Positions 43,690-53,258 of a stretch of DNA of 64,000 bases are shown here, in pieces. Under the pieces are notes generated by a model. It searched no databases. It worked only from the letters and a program-made list of their open reading frames with translations, and had not been told where the DNA came from. The translations under genes and the position numbers were made by a program. How positions within the stretch are numbered: position 1 is the first letter of the stretch; every line of letters starts with the position of its first letter. Origin of the DNA: Virgibacillus profundi (GTDB lineage: Bacteria > Bacillota > Bacilli > Bacillales > Amphibacillaceae); the NCBI RefSeq assembly GCF_002287375.1, contig NZ_NPOA01000008.1:141773-205772 (forward strand), read 5' to 3'.

Positions 43690-43749
43690 ATGGACGAACT
43701 TCCGATACAATAAAATTAGTAAAACGCTTACATACATGGAGGTAATATT

Positions 43750-44847
43750 ATGGCTGAATTACGTTTAGAACAAATTCAAAAATCGTATGACAAAAAGGTT
43801 ATCGCAGTTGATGATTTCAATTTAGACATTAAGGATAAGGAATTCATCGTATTTGTTGGTCCATCCGGTTGCGGTAAATCAACAACATTACGAATGATTG
43901 CGGGTCTTGAGGAAATTTCAGATGGTGAACTTTATATTGATGACAGAAAAATGAATGATGTTGCACCCAAAGACCGTGACATTGCGATGGTTTTCCAGAA
44001 CTACGCATTGTATCCACATATGAATGTATACGATAACATGGCATTTGGCTTGAAGCTTCGAAAATTTAAAAAAGATGAAATTGAACAAAGGGTTAATAAT
44101 GCTGCGAATATTTTAGGTTTGGAAGCGTACCTGGATCGTAAGCCGAAAGCACTTTCAGGTGGGCAACGTCAGCGTGTAGCTTTAGGACGTGCCATTGTCC
44201 GGGATGCAAAAGTATTCTTGATGGACGAGCCTTTATCCAACCTGGATGCGAAATTACGTGTGCAAATGCGTGCAGAAATTCAAAAGCTGCACCAGCGTCT
44301 GCAAACAACTACTATTTATGTAACACATGACCAGACTGAAGCAATGACGATGGCAACACGCCTTGTAGTTATGAAAGATGGTCTTATTCAACAAGTTGGT
44401 GCACCGAAAGATGTTTATGATAATCCTGAAAATATTTTTGTTGGTGGATTTATTGGTTCTCCTTCAATGAACTTCTTTACAGGGAAACTTTCTGAAAGCC
44501 ATTTTGAGATGGATGATGTAAAAGTTAAAATTCCAGAGGGAAAAATGAAAATGCTGCGTGATCAAAATTATGTTGGCAAAGATATTATTCTTGGAATTCG
44601 TCCGGAAGACATTCATGATGAGCCAGCTTTCATCAGCGCAAGTCCTGATACCAAAATTACAGCTTCAATTGAAGTTGCAGAATTAATGGGAGCAGAATCC
44701 TACCTTTATTCAAAAGTTGTAGAACAGGACTTTGTAGCACGAGTTGACTCAAGATCAGATATTAAAGGTGGAGAAAACGTGGATTTGGCATTCGATATGA
44801 ACAATTCTCATTTCTTCGATCCAGAATCAGAATTGCGTGTAAGATAA
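43750..44847 (+). CDS. msmX: Multi-sugar ABC transporter ATPase MsmX
   Basis: MsmX is the shared ATPase that energises several oligosaccharide ABC importers. The 365-residue protein has Walker [10 protein letters not shown] (about residues 37-45), signature [14 protein letters not shown], Walker [13 protein letters not shown], switch [10 protein letters not shown] and C-terminal TOBE/regulatory domain (about 240-365, [10 protein letters not shown]). No permease or binding-protein genes are adjacent, which fits an all-purpose ATPase. A near-match to a catabolite site (GTAAAACGCTTACA, 43719-43732) lies just before the ribosome-binding site. Confidence 0.93.
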   Translation: MAELRLEQIQKSYDKKVIAVDDFNLDIKDKEFIVFVGPSGCGKSTTLRMIAGLEEISDGELYIDDRKMNDVAPKDRDIAMVFQNYALYPHMNVYDNMAFGLKLRKFKKDEIEQRVNNAANILGLEAYLDRKPKALSGGQRQRVALGRAIVRDAKVFLMDEPLSNLDAKLRVQMRAEIQKLHQRLQTTTIYVTHDQTEAMTMATRLVVMKDGLIQQVGAPKDVYDNPENIFVGGFIGSPSMNFFTGKLSESHFEMDDVKVKIPEGKMKMLRDQNYVGKDIILGIRPEDIHDEPAFISASPDTKITASIEVAELMGAESYLYSKVVEQDFVARVDSRSDIKGGENVDLAFDMNNSHFFDPESELRVR

Positions 44848-44852
44848 AATAT

Positions 44853-44878
44853 TAGCCTTCCTTTTGGGAGGCTTTTTT
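44853..44878 (+). terminator. Intrinsic terminator after msmX
   Basis: AGCCTTCC pairs with GGGAGGCT around TTTT (one G-U), followed by T's. Confidence 0.85.
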
Positions 44879-44902
44879 GTATTTGGATAGTTGTTAGTAA
44901 AA

Positions 44903-45066
44903 GTTGAGAGATATATTAGTAAAGTTGGGACATAATGTATCAAACTTGAGAGATACTTAATTAAAGTTGAGAGATAAGTCTGTTTTTCATTGATGTCTCT
45001 CATCTTCTGGGCGTCCTCTCTCAACTTTTGCTTTCATCTCTCAACTTCAGCCCGTCCTCTCTCAAC
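44903..45066. repeat. Mirror-image array of the GTTGAGAG word, 4 plus 4 copies
   Basis: GTTGAGAG-like words start at 44903, 44924, 44945 and 44966 (21 bp pitch). After 31 bp the complement CTCTCAAC starts at 44997 (CTCTCATC), 45018, 45038 and 45059 (20-21 bp pitch). Word, pitch and 31 bp centre step equal those of the array at 20728-20850, 24 kb away. It occupies the msmX-SASP gap (307 bp), which holds no gene. Confidence 0.85.
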
Positions 45067-45107
45067 TTTCAAGCTCGACTCCCCGCATTGGATTTCCAAT
45101 TATCCAC

Positions 45108-45146
45108 AAAAATAATAGAGGGAAAGTCATTTAAGACTTTCCCTCC
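45108..45146 (-). terminator. Terminator of the SASP gene
   Basis: GAGGGAAAGTC pairs perfectly with GACTTTCCCTC around a 6-base loop; on the minus strand TATTATTTTT follows. Confidence 0.88.
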
Positions 45147-45154
45147 AGCCATAT

Positions 45155-45361
45155 TTATTGTGGTTGTTGTCCGCTAAATTGTTGTTGAGCTGTTGCAACT
45201 AGACGTTTTGTGATCTCTCCACCAACAGATCCGTTAGCACGAGAAGTTGAATCCGCTCCTAAATTAACACCAAACTCCTGAGCAATTTCATATTTCATTT
45301 GATCAAGAGCTTGTTGTGCTCCAGGAACAACTAATGGGTTTGAATTATTGTTGTTAGCCAT
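45155..45361 (-). CDS. Small acid-soluble spore protein, alpha/beta type
   Basis: Alpha/beta SASPs coat spore DNA and protect it from UV and heat. The 68-residue protein starts [19 protein letters not shown], contains the GPR protease site region [13 protein letters not shown] and the second conserved block [17 protein letters not shown], and ends in a Gln-rich tail. The ATG follows AGGAGGTG; the frame upstream is not coding. It would be expressed in the forespore under SigG, though I could not place that promoter with confidence. A hairpin in the 5' leader overlaps the Shine-Dalgarno sequence. Confidence 0.95.
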   Translation of the reverse strand: MANNNNSNPLVVPGAQQALDQMKYEIAQEFGVNLGADSTSRANGSVGGEITKRLVATAQQQFSGQQPQ

Positions 45362-45374
45362 GTGTTTTTCACCT

Positions 45375-45403
45375 CCTGTAATACCTATTGTCCGCATTAC
45401 AGG
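45375..45403 (-). promoter_or_regulatory. Leader hairpin at the SASP ribosome-binding site
   Basis: On the minus strand CCTGTAAT and ATTACAGG form a perfect 8 bp inverted repeat with a 13-base loop; the 3' arm shares AGG with the AGGAGG of the SASP gene. Confidence 0.45.
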
Positions 45404-45508
45404 AAATCTTATAACAAATAACCATTGGTAAATTGTAGATGTACTGCCAAAAATATAAACTCTCTAAAATCCTGTTACTAAAATACAGTGGGATTTCATA
45501 AAAAATTA

Positions 45509-46894
45509 TTATTTAGGATGCGTCATTTCCTTAGGAACCACATATTTATCAAATTCTTCTTCTGTCAATAAACCTAATTCGACTGCTGTTTCTTTTAATG
45601 TAGAATTGTCATTAAATGCCTTTTTTGCAATTTTAGCAGCATTTTCATAGCCTATATGTGGATTTAATGCTGTTACAAGCATCAAAGAATCATTTAAATA
45701 TTTCTCAATTTGCTCATGGTTCGGTTCAATGCCTACAGCACAGCGCTCATTAAATGACAAAATGCTATCAGCAAGTATTTGACATGATTGCAAGAAGTTA
45801 TAGGCAATCACTGGTTTAAATACATTTAATTCAAAATTACCCTGACTGGCAGAAAATCCAATTGCTGCATCATTACCCATAACTTGTGCTGCAACCATTG
45901 TAACTGCTTCACTTTGTGTTGGATTTACTTTCCCTGGCATAATTGAACTTCCCGGTTCATTAGCAGGAATCGTAATTTCACCAATACCGCAACGAGGACC
46001 ACTCGCCAGCCAGCGAACATCATTTGCTATTTTCATCAAATCTGCTGCCAATGCTTTTAGAGCACCGTGTGCATACACTGTCTCATCATGACTTGTCAGG
46101 GCATGAAATTTATTTGGTGCAGAAATGAAGTTTTTCCCTGTAAATCCATTGATTGCTTCACAAACACGGTTAGAAAACTCAGGATGTGCATTCAAGCCTG
46201 TCCCAACTGCCGTCCCGCCAATTGCAAGTTCTTTTAAATACTGCAGGCTTTCATTAATCATCTTTTCCGACTTTTCCAGCATGCGATGCCATCCACTAAC
46301 TTCCTGACCAAGTGTTAATGGTGTAGCATCCTGTAGGTGTGTTCGACCAATTTTAACAATATCCTGAAAATCATCCATTTTCACTTTAAACGTATCCTTT
46401 AATGTACGAACTGCAGGAAGAACAGCGTCATCAAGCTTTAAAACAGAAGCAATATGCATGGCAGTTGGATATGTATCATTGGAGCTTTGCGATTTATTTA
46501 CATCATCATTCGGATGAAGCTTTACATCACTATTTTGTTCATGCAACCATTTATTCCCAACAAATGCCATTACTTCGTTAACATTCATATTTGATTGTGT
46601 ACCACTTCCTGTTTGCCAAACAACTAAAGGAAAATGTTCATCTAATTTTCCTGCTAAAATTTGATCAGCTGCATAGGAAATAGCTTCAGCTTTTTTTTCA
46701 TCTAATAAGCCAAGATCGCTATTTGCTTTCGCTGCACTCTTTTTTAGAATTGCAAACGCTTTTATAATTTCAGTTGGCATTTTCTCATTTCCAATGGGGA
46801 AATTCTGCTTGCTGCGTTGTGTCTGAGCACCCCAATATTTATCTACAGGTACATTTATTTCCCCTATCGTATCTTTTTCTACACGGTATTCCAT
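45509..46894 (-). CDS. fumC: Class II fumarase
   Basis: FumC (CitG in B. subtilis) interconverts fumarate and malate in the citric acid cycle without an iron-sulfur cluster. The 461-residue length is typical. Conserved blocks include [13 protein letters not shown] (about residues 96-108), [23 protein letters not shown] and the superfamily signature [13 protein letters not shown] (about 317-329) with the mobile catalytic Ser. The ATG follows GGGAGG. The gene stands alone. Confidence 0.97.
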   Translation of the reverse strand: MEYRVEKDTIGEINVPVDKYWGAQTQRSKQNFPIGNEKMPTEIIKAFAILKKSAAKANSDLGLLDEKKAEAISYAADQILAGKLDEHFPLVVWQTGSGTQSNMNVNEVMAFVGNKWLHEQNSDVKLHPNDDVNKSQSSNDTYPTAMHIASVLKLDDAVLPAVRTLKDTFKVKMDDFQDIVKIGRTHLQDATPLTLGQEVSGWHRMLEKSEKMINESLQYLKELAIGGTAVGTGLNAHPEFSNRVCEAINGFTGKNFISAPNKFHALTSHDETVYAHGALKALAADLMKIANDVRWLASGPRCGIGEITIPANEPGSSIMPGKVNPTQSEAVTMVAAQVMGNDAAIGFSASQGNFELNVFKPVIAYNFLQSCQILADSILSFNERCAVGIEPNHEQIEKYLNDSLMLVTALNPHIGYENAAKIAKKAFNDNSTLKETAVELGLLTEEEFDKYVVPKEMTHPK

Positions 46895-47191
46895 CTATAA
46901 TTCCTCCCTATGTCTAAATACATATATAAACCCTCTTCTATTGTACCAAATTTTACGGATATTAAAATAATGAAGTTACAAAACTAAGAAATATCAACAT
47001 ACGACACAAAATTGTACTTGTTTTTTCACCCCTTTTTACAGTAAATCCTCTATAATACATGGAGACAATAAATTTGAACCATTTTTAGGAAGACAAATAG
47101 CACACTAAACTCATAACATATACTTTTATAACAACAGAAGTCTTCTGGATAAAATTTAACTTAGATAACATATAAGAAGGAGGATTTCGCT

Positions 47192-48106
47192 ATGCCGAAT
47201 ATTTGGACTCATATTCTTTTTTGCGAAGATGTTGTCGATGCTGTAAAAAAGCCATATCCATTTTCACAGCATGAAACAGTGATGAAACTTGGGGCTCAAG
47301 GGCCTGATCCCTTTTTTTATTTTAATTTTTGGCCCTGGATAAAGGAAGAACCCGTTCATAACGTAGGAATGGCTCTGCATACAAAACATTGTGGTAATTT
47401 TCTTGTGGATTTAATAACTGCTGCAAAGGAAAAAAGCGGCCTGGTACAAGCCTATGTGATTGGCTTTATTACCCATCATGTATTGGACCGTAACACACAT
47501 CCCTATATTCATTATCGTGCAGGATATAAAGGCAGTAACCACCAAAAACTGGAAATATTAATTGACACACTTATGATGGAAAAGTACCATAACTTAAAAA
47601 CATGGCGAGCACCTGTTTATAAAGAAATTGATGTTGGAAAATCATTAAATAAAGATATTATTTCTCTTTTACATGAAATGATTTGTAAACATTATCCGGA
47701 ACTTAAAAGGGAATCGCCTGATTATATTCAAAAAGCATACAAGGATATGAAGCTTGCATTCAAAATATTATCTGATCCATATGGTTGGAAAAACTTGTTC
47801 TTTAAATCCTTAATTTCATCATATTCCCATCAGCCCATCAAGGACGATGTTGATTATTTAAACTTAAAGAAGACGACATGGTATCACTCTGCCACGAACG
47901 AACCATGTGATAAAAGCTTTGTTGAGCTTTATAATAAAAGTAGATCTGAAGGTATTGAGATTTTAACAGAGGTTCAAAATTACTGGCAGAACGATAATGA
48001 GGACTCTAAGCAAAGATTAATCGAACTGATCGGTAATATATCCTATGATACAGGTAAACCTTTGGAATTGGATTTGGAAAATAGATATAGTAAGGCAATT
48101 GTATAA
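47192..48106 (+). CDS. Zinc-dependent phospholipase C-like protein
   Basis: This 304-residue protein contains a PLC-type zinc domain (family PF00882-like): N-terminal WTHILF, then GAQGPDPFFY, ALHTKHCGNF, the ITHHVLDRNTHPYIHYRAG core (about residues 92-110) and HQKLE. These His/Asp groups are the expected metal ligands. There is no signal peptide, so it is likely cytoplasmic, unlike secreted PLC toxins; such proteins are common in bacilli and uncharacterised. AGGAGG precedes the ATG. The 297 bp upstream hold a TATAAT at 47051-47056 and otherwise nothing I recognise. Confidence 0.78.
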   Translation: MPNIWTHILFCEDVVDAVKKPYPFSQHETVMKLGAQGPDPFFYFNFWPWIKEEPVHNVGMALHTKHCGNFLVDLITAAKEKSGLVQAYVIGFITHHVLDRNTHPYIHYRAGYKGSNHQKLEILIDTLMMEKYHNLKTWRAPVYKEIDVGKSLNKDIISLLHEMICKHYPELKRESPDYIQKAYKDMKLAFKILSDPYGWKNLFFKSLISSYSHQPIKDDVDYLNLKKTTWYHSATNEPCDKSFVELYNKSRSEGIEILTEVQNYWQNDNEDSKQRLIELIGNISYDTGKPLELDLENRYSKAIV

Positions 48107-48110
48107 ATGA

Positions 48111-48146
48111 AACGGTCAGCTACATATGTAGCTGACCGTTTTTATT
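48111..48146 (+). terminator. Terminator after the PLC-like gene
   Basis: AACGGTCAGCTACAT and its complement form a near-continuous perfect palindrome followed by TTTTTATTT. Confidence 0.9.
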
Positions 48147-48181
48147 TATTATTTAGGATCCTTTTGCAGCCTCTTTAGCCC

Positions 48182-48334
48182 TTATTTAAAAAGCTTCCTT
48201 AAAAGCTTTCCAGTACTTCTTCCTGCGGCTCTTCTGGCAACTCGTTTGCCAATTCTCCCCTTTTTTGTGGCATTAACATCCCCTAGGACTCTTGCAAGCA
48301 TGTATAATATTTTTCGCACATTATTTATCCGCAA
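48182..48334 (-). CDS. Small basic protein downstream of the UMF1 transporter
   Basis: This short gene gives 50 residues from a TTG start that follows GAGGTG by eight bases. The product (MRINNVRKILYMLARVLGDV, then NATKKGRIGKRVARRAAGRS and TGKLLRKLFK) has 16 Lys/Arg and no acidic residue except one Asp, so it may bind nucleic acid or membranes. I believe similar small basic proteins occur in other Bacillaceae, but this is from memory. It lies 15 bases after the UMF1 transporter stop, in the same direction, so it is probably cotranscribed. Function is unknown. Confidence 0.7.
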   Translation of the reverse strand: MRINNVRKILYMLARVLGDVNATKKGRIGKRVARRAAGRSTGKLLRKLFK

Positions 48335-48349
48335 TTTTTCATCACCTCA

Positions 48350-49654
48350 TTATTTAGGTTTTACTTCAACTTTTCCTTGAGCATTTGATTGTCTCTTTGC
48401 TTCTTCCATACCTTTTTCGATATTAACAAATCTTAATAAAATAATTCCGGCGATAAAGAAGAAAACTAGTGATAAAATTCCTAACCTGCTAGAGCCGGTA
48501 ATCTGTCCGATAAAAGCAAATAGGAATGGACCAAAAATTGCGGCAAATTTTGATGATATTCCGTAAAATCCGAAAAACTCTGCATGTTTGCCTTCAGGAA
48601 CCATTCTGCCGTAAATCGACCTGCTAAGTGATTGTGCTCCACCTTGAACAACCCCTACACAGATTGCCAGTAAATAAAAATGGGCTGCAGTTGTCATGAA
48701 ATATCCCAGAATAACTATTCCCAGGTAGGCAAAAAGTGTTATATATAATGCTCTTTTAGCGGTAATTTTTTTAGCCAGCCACCCAAAGAAAAAAGTACAT
48801 GGAATTCCAACAAATTGTGTGATTAACAACGCTACAATAAGGGAATTTGCATCAATCCCTACTTCTCTTCCATAAATGGTTGCCATTCTGATAATTGTTG
48901 ATATCCCGTCATTATAAAGCCAGAAAGCTAATAAGAATATTAATAAGTGCTTATATTGTTTAATTTCCTTAAATGTACTGCCTACTCTTGAAAAACCGAT
49001 TGTAATATAGGATTTATCTCTTTTAACAGCGACTTTCTTTTCTTCTTTAATATTTTTCAGTAGTGGCAATGAAAAAATAAACCACCAAACCCCAACTGTA
49101 GCAAATGACACTTGACTTGCTGCCGTTGCATTAGGCAAACCAAACCAGGAAGGATTTAGAATCATCAGTATATTGATAGTCAATAAAAGACCACCACCAA
49201 TATAACCGAACGCAAAACCTCCTGAGGATACTTTATCAATCTCGTCCTCATCGGCTACTTCCGGCAAGAAGCCATCGTAAAATATATTACCACCGGAGAA
49301 CCCTATGGAACCGATAATAAATAGGGCTGATGCAAGTATGTAATCCCCTTCTCCAACAAATGCCAATAAAATACTGGCGATTATGCCCATAAATGCAAAA
49401 AAACGGAGAAATTTCTTTTTCGCTGCCGTAAAATCACTTATTGCTCCTAAAATTGGTGCCAAGACTGCAACGATTAAGACAGCAATGGACTGCGAATACC
49501 CCCAATAACTTGATGCTAGGTTTTCATCGAGTCCCACTGCAGCAACATCATAGTAAAAAACAGGAAGCACTGCAGCCATGATCGTTGTGGCAAATGCTGA
49601 ATTTCCAAAGTCATATAGCATCCAGCTACGCGTGATTTTTTTCTTATTTTTCAT
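48350..49654 (-). CDS. MFS transporter, UMF1/Atg22-like family
   Basis: This 434-residue protein has about twelve membrane segments. The N-terminal SWMLYDFGNSAFATTIMAAV stretch and the GGAQSLSRSIYGRMVP segment are characteristic of the UMF1 (Atg22-like) branch of the major facilitator superfamily; in yeast Atg22 exports amino acids from the vacuole, but the bacterial substrate is unknown. The ATG giving MKNKKK follows GAGGAGTG; an upstream start has no such site. A 50-residue basic protein gene follows closely. Confidence 0.88.
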   Translation of the reverse strand: MKNKKKITRSWMLYDFGNSAFATTIMAAVLPVFYYDVAAVGLDENLASSYWGYSQSIAVLIVAVLAPILGAISDFTAAKKKFLRFFAFMGIIASILLAFVGEGDYILASALFIIGSIGFSGGNIFYDGFLPEVADEDEIDKVSSGGFAFGYIGGGLLLTINILMILNPSWFGLPNATAASQVSFATVGVWWFIFSLPLLKNIKEEKKVAVKRDKSYITIGFSRVGSTFKEIKQYKHLLIFLLAFWLYNDGISTIIRMATIYGREVGIDANSLIVALLITQFVGIPCTFFFGWLAKKITAKRALYITLFAYLGIVILGYFMTTAAHFYLLAICVGVVQGGAQSLSRSIYGRMVPEGKHAEFFGFYGISSKFAAIFGPFLFAFIGQITGSSRLGILSLVFFFIAGIILLRFVNIEKGMEEAKRQSNAQGKVEVKPK

Positions 49655-49745
49655 GAATTCACTCCTCACTACTGTTAGCTTATCAGACTTTTTAAATATA
49701 TAGCACTTGGTTTTAGGAAAGTTACATAAAAATTACGTTCGCTTA

Positions 49746-51209
49746 TTATTTTGCCTCTTCCAGCGTGGCAGCTGCTTGATTTGTTCTCTCAATTACCAGA
49801 GCTAAATTAGACATACGATTTACCTGTTCATCGACCATTGCTTCCAGCTCTTCTATTGTGGCAGTGCTTTCTTCAATTGTTGAAGCCAGATAGTCAACAG
49901 AACTATCTATATCTTCTGAGGAGCTTTGTATTTCATTAGCCTGTTTTCCCAAATAGCTTAGGTAACTAGTGAAATTAGCTAACTGGTCGGAAATTTTCAA
50001 AAAGTCCCCTTCCGCTTCCTGAGTGCTTGCAGCACTTTTTTGCAGTCTTAGCTTATTCTCATTTACTTCTTTTTGGGCATCCATTGCCTCATATTCAATT
50101 TCCTCAAGATTTTTTCTTATATCTTTTGCAGTTTGCTGTGACACTTCAGCTAATTTCCGTACCTCTCCAGCTACAACTGCAAATCCTTTTCCAGCGTCAC
50201 CAGCCCTGGCAGCCTCAATACTCGCATTTAACGCCAGCAGGTTTGTCTGTTCTGCAATATCCTCAATTTTAGTTGTAAATCCATTATTTTCATGCATTTT
50301 TTGAAGAAGGTTTTCCATCATCATGATCAGCTGTTCAAAAGATTGTTGAAATTTAATCATTGTTTCCGATAAACCTTCCATGGATCGTTGCCCTTTTATT
50401 GATAGTACCTTTAATTCCTCCCCGTCCTTAGTACTTTTCGTAAAGGAAATCATCATTTTGTCCAATAACTGATTCGTATTATCTGTTTTGGTAGAAATAT
50501 TACTGGCTGTTTCGGCTTGTGATTGACTTGCTTTCGTAATTTCCTGAAATGCTTCCCTCATCTCTTCCATGGACTGTGAATTCAACTGACTGTCCTGTTC
50601 CATACTGTTCATTTGTGATCGAACGTTGACTGCTTCACTTTGAACAATTTCAGTCAGTTTATTCTGTTCAGCAGAAAGCAATTCACTTTCTGTCAAAGCA
50701 TCCTGTACATTAGTTAACAGCATTCGAGCCACCCTTACTTGGATCATTAAAACGACAAAAACCAAAATAAAAAATACAAGGGTAATTGCTGTGGCTCTTG
50801 AATCAAAACCAATTATTTCACCTTTTTCAATCACGATAAAGGTTAGTACGGAAAGTCCCAATACACCACCAGTGAATAAAACTGCCACAGACAATGCTAT
50901 TGCTGCTACAGCAAGGATATAAAATGCAAACAACATATTTGTAACATAATCAGAGCTCAAAATAATAACAATGGCAACACTGGATAAAGCTATAATGGCT
51001 ATGTAAGGAATTAATTTGGTGTAAATTCTTTTATAATGGAAAATACCGATTAATCCTACACTAACTGTTCCACCTACTCCAAGAGCCAATAAATTTTCAA
51101 TTGGTGCACCTACTATAATTTCAATACCTACGCCTAAAAATACCGAAAATAATAAAATATTAAATAAAATTAGATTCTGCCTATCCATTACCGTTTGATT
51201 TCTTCCCAT
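49746..51209 (-). CDS. Chemoreceptor-like protein with multi-spanning N-terminal domain
   Basis: This 487-residue protein has five to six membrane segments in the first 170 residues and no large external sensor domain, then a coiled-coil MCP signalling domain (about residues 210-480) with the conserved hairpin tip [20 protein letters not shown] and [17 protein letters not shown]. No clear HAMP domain follows the last segment. It should interact with CheA/CheW at the membrane and perhaps senses energy state or a membrane-soluble signal. No other chemotaxis gene is near. The ATG follows GGGGGA. Confidence 0.88.
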   Translation of the reverse strand: MGRNQTVMDRQNLILFNILLFSVFLGVGIEIIVGAPIENLLALGVGGTVSVGLIGIFHYKRIYTKLIPYIAIIALSSVAIVIILSSDYVTNMLFAFYILAVAAIALSVAVLFTGGVLGLSVLTFIVIEKGEIIGFDSRATAITLVFFILVFVVLMIQVRVARMLLTNVQDALTESELLSAEQNKLTEIVQSEAVNVRSQMNSMEQDSQLNSQSMEEMREAFQEITKASQSQAETASNISTKTDNTNQLLDKMMISFTKSTKDGEELKVLSIKGQRSMEGLSETMIKFQQSFEQLIMMMENLLQKMHENNGFTTKIEDIAEQTNLLALNASIEAARAGDAGKGFAVVAGEVRKLAEVSQQTAKDIRKNLEEIEYEAMDAQKEVNENKLRLQKSAASTQEAEGDFLKISDQLANFTSYLSYLGKQANEIQSSSEDIDSSVDYLASTIEESTATIEELEAMVDEQVNRMSNLALVIERTNQAAATLEEAK

Positions 51210-51267
51210 AATTTTTCCCCCATTGGCTGTATCTACGAATATAGTCCCAGAATTATATTAAATAAAA

Positions 51268-51297
51268 TGGCCTCACCAAACAAAGGCAAGGCCACTT
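51268..51297 (-). terminator. Hairpin after the IDEAL-domain gene
   Basis: On the minus strand GTGGCCTTGCC pairs imperfectly with GGTGAGGCCAT, followed by TTTTATTT. Confidence 0.6.
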
Positions 51298-51310
51298 TTA
51301 CTTATATCAT

Positions 51311-51544
51311 TTACTCCCAAACAAATTGTTTATATGCTTCACTTAATTCCAAAAATGCTTCTTTATCTCCTGAGTCAATGGAATTGTTTATTGCATTTTC
51401 CAGTTTTTCTTTATTCCAATTAAAAAACAGTTCATCCAGGATCAATCTCGATGATAATTTCAATTCAAATGAGATTTCCCGTTTTGCCTGTAGAACTTTA
51501 CCATCATATCGGTAATATCGATAAATTATTTTTTCCTTTTTCAT
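51311..51544 (-). CDS. Small IDEAL-domain protein
   Basis: This 77-residue protein has a C-terminal IDEAL-type motif (LENAINNSIDSGDKEAFLELSEAYKQ, shown here only as a region at about residues 47-72) preceded by a basic, beta-rich N terminus. IDEAL domains occur in small Firmicutes proteins of unknown role and in competence-related proteins. AAGGGGG lies seven bases before the ATG. It reads in the same direction as the chemoreceptor-like gene, whose start lies upstream of nothing shared, so cotranscription is uncertain. Confidence 0.72.
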   Translation of the reverse strand: MKKEKIIYRYYRYDGKVLQAKREISFELKLSSRLILDELFFNWNKEKLENAINNSIDSGDKEAFLELSEAYKQFVWE

Positions 51545-51786
51545 GGAACACGCCCCCTTGTTCCTTTAATCCTATTATCCTAAATTTTTAGAATAATTGC
51601 AACACCTAAGGCTTAAAATAAATTAATTTTATTAATTGAGAGCGGATATTTTTGCCTCGCTAAACTTACTTAGCACAATGCAATATAGATAACCTAATAC
51701 CTGAATGTTTCTCTAGACCCACCACATACTACTTTGGTAAACTGTTTAAGTATTATTGTTAAGATGTATACTGGAGGCGCCAATAC

Positions 51787-52653
51787 ATGAATCATTCTGA
51801 TAACTTAAAACAAGGTGAAAAAGGGGCTTGGATAAGTATTTTTGCATATATTATCCTCGCTATTACAAAGCTTACGATTGCCCATACTGGAAATTCAGCT
51901 GCGCTACATGCAGATGGATTAAACAACTCCACAGATGTGATCGCCTCAATTGCTGTATTGATCGGCTTAAAAATATCCAGAAAGCCACCTGATGAAGATC
52001 ATCACTATGGTCATTACCGGGCAGAAACAATTGCTTCTTTATTTGCTGCATTTATCATGATGTTTGTTGGTATCCAGGTGATCATCGATACAATTCAAAA
52101 AGTAATAGCTGGGGTATCTGTCCAGCCTGACCTTTTGACTGCCTGGGTAGCATTAGGTGCAGCTATCGTCATGTTTTTCGTTTATATGTATAATGTAAAA
52201 CTGGCAAAAAGAATCCAAAGTAATGCTTTATATGCTGCCGCACAGGACAATCGTTCGGATGCATTGGTTAGTATGGGCGCATTTATTGCAATCATTGGTG
52301 CACAATTTGGTTTATTTTGGTTAGACCCCTTTGCGGGATTAATTGTCGGAATTATCATCTGTAAAACAGCGTGGGAGATATTTAAGGATTCGACACATAC
52401 ATTGACAGATGGATTTGATGAGGAACAAATTAAAAAGATCCGTGAAAGCATTACAAAGGATCCTGGGGTAAAAGAGGTCGTTGACGTTAAAGGGCGGATC
52501 CATGGAAATTTGGCTTTAATTGATATTACCATTCTCGTTGATCCAAATTTAAATGTTCAGGAAAGTCATGATATTACGGTGCGGATTGAAAAACATCTGG
52601 AAAAAAAATATAATATAACACACGCACAAATTCATATTGAACCTTATTATTAA
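51787..52653 (+). CDS. Cation diffusion facilitator, MneS/MneP-like
   Basis: This 288-residue CDF exporter has six membrane segments and a C-terminal cytoplasmic ferredoxin-like domain (about residues 205-288). Metal-site motifs are ADGLNNSTD in segment 2 (about residues 42-50) and DNRSDAL in segment 5 (about 153-159); the N/D pattern is that of manganese exporters such as B. subtilis MneS. HHYGHYRAE is the loop motif. Manganese is therefore the likely substrate, but iron or zinc cannot be excluded. GGAGGCG precedes the ATG; I see no Mn riboswitch upstream. Confidence 0.85.
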   Translation: MNHSDNLKQGEKGAWISIFAYIILAITKLTIAHTGNSAALHADGLNNSTDVIASIAVLIGLKISRKPPDEDHHYGHYRAETIASLFAAFIMMFVGIQVIIDTIQKVIAGVSVQPDLLTAWVALGAAIVMFFVYMYNVKLAKRIQSNALYAAAQDNRSDALVSMGAFIAIIGAQFGLFWLDPFAGLIVGIIICKTAWEIFKDSTHTLTDGFDEEQIKKIRESITKDPGVKEVVDVKGRIHGNLALIDITILVDPNLNVQESHDITVRIEKHLEKKYNITHAQIHIEPYY

Positions 52654-52654
52654 G

Positions 52655-52688
52655 AAGAGAGTCTGCCTTCAGGTGGCAGACTCTCTTC
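52655..52688. terminator. Bidirectional terminator between the CDF and GNAT genes
   Basis: AAGAGAGTCTGCC pairs perfectly with GGCAGACTCTCTT around a 7-base loop. Confidence 0.88.
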
Positions 52689-52689
52689 A

Positions 52690-53220
52690 TTAGTTCATTA
52701 ACCGTAATAACTCATCAATGCTTTCCCAGCCATATGCCGTTTCCTTATAGCTTCCTTCTCCAATGGATATTGCTTCTTCCCCAACAGGCTTTGCGTAGTA
52801 TCGTTCATAAAATCGACTTGAGGGATTTTGTTTTAAAATCCATACTAAAATCGACTTTTTCCCCAAAGATTTCATTTCTTCAGCAAATGCTTTTAACAGA
52901 ATTGCACCTAAACCCATTTTTTGATATTCATCAAGTAGGTAAATCGTATGAATCTCACTATCATAATGAAAACGCTTGGTTCTTTCTGGCCCGCCGGAAA
53001 TGAAACCGACCACCTTATCTTCGTTATGAATTACGAATGTGCATTGATCTTTTTTCCGGATTCGCAGAACAGTTTCCCAAAGTGCTTTTCGATTTTCATA
53101 TGTAATATTCGATAAATCCCGTTCATCCAATAAATCGCTGTAAGTACTTTTCCAGCTTGTCACATGAATATGGGCAATTGTTTCTGCATCTTCAAATGTA
53201 GCTTTTCGAATTGAAAACAT
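52690..53220 (-). CDS. GNAT-family acetyltransferase
   Basis: This 176-residue GCN5-related N-acetyltransferase has the acetyl-CoA binding region EIHTIYLLDEYQKMGLGAIL (Q/RxxGxG/A motif as QKMGLG) and the C-terminal WILKQNPSSRFYERYYAKPVG segment typical of the fold. The N-terminal AHIHVTSWKSTYSDLL pattern is shared by many small-molecule acetylating members. The acceptor is unknown. AAGGGGG lies upstream of the ATG. The gene is separate from azlD by 38 bases but on the same strand, so cotranscription after azlCD is possible. Confidence 0.9.
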   Translation of the reverse strand: MFSIRKATFEDAETIAHIHVTSWKSTYSDLLDERDLSNITYENRKALWETVLRIRKKDQCTFVIHNEDKVVGFISGGPERTKRFHYDSEIHTIYLLDEYQKMGLGAILLKAFAEEMKSLGKKSILVWILKQNPSSRFYERYYAKPVGEEAISIGEGSYKETAYGWESIDELLRLMN

Positions 53221-53258
53221 TGTACAACCCCCTTGTAGTTCCCTATTTCTCTTTAGAT

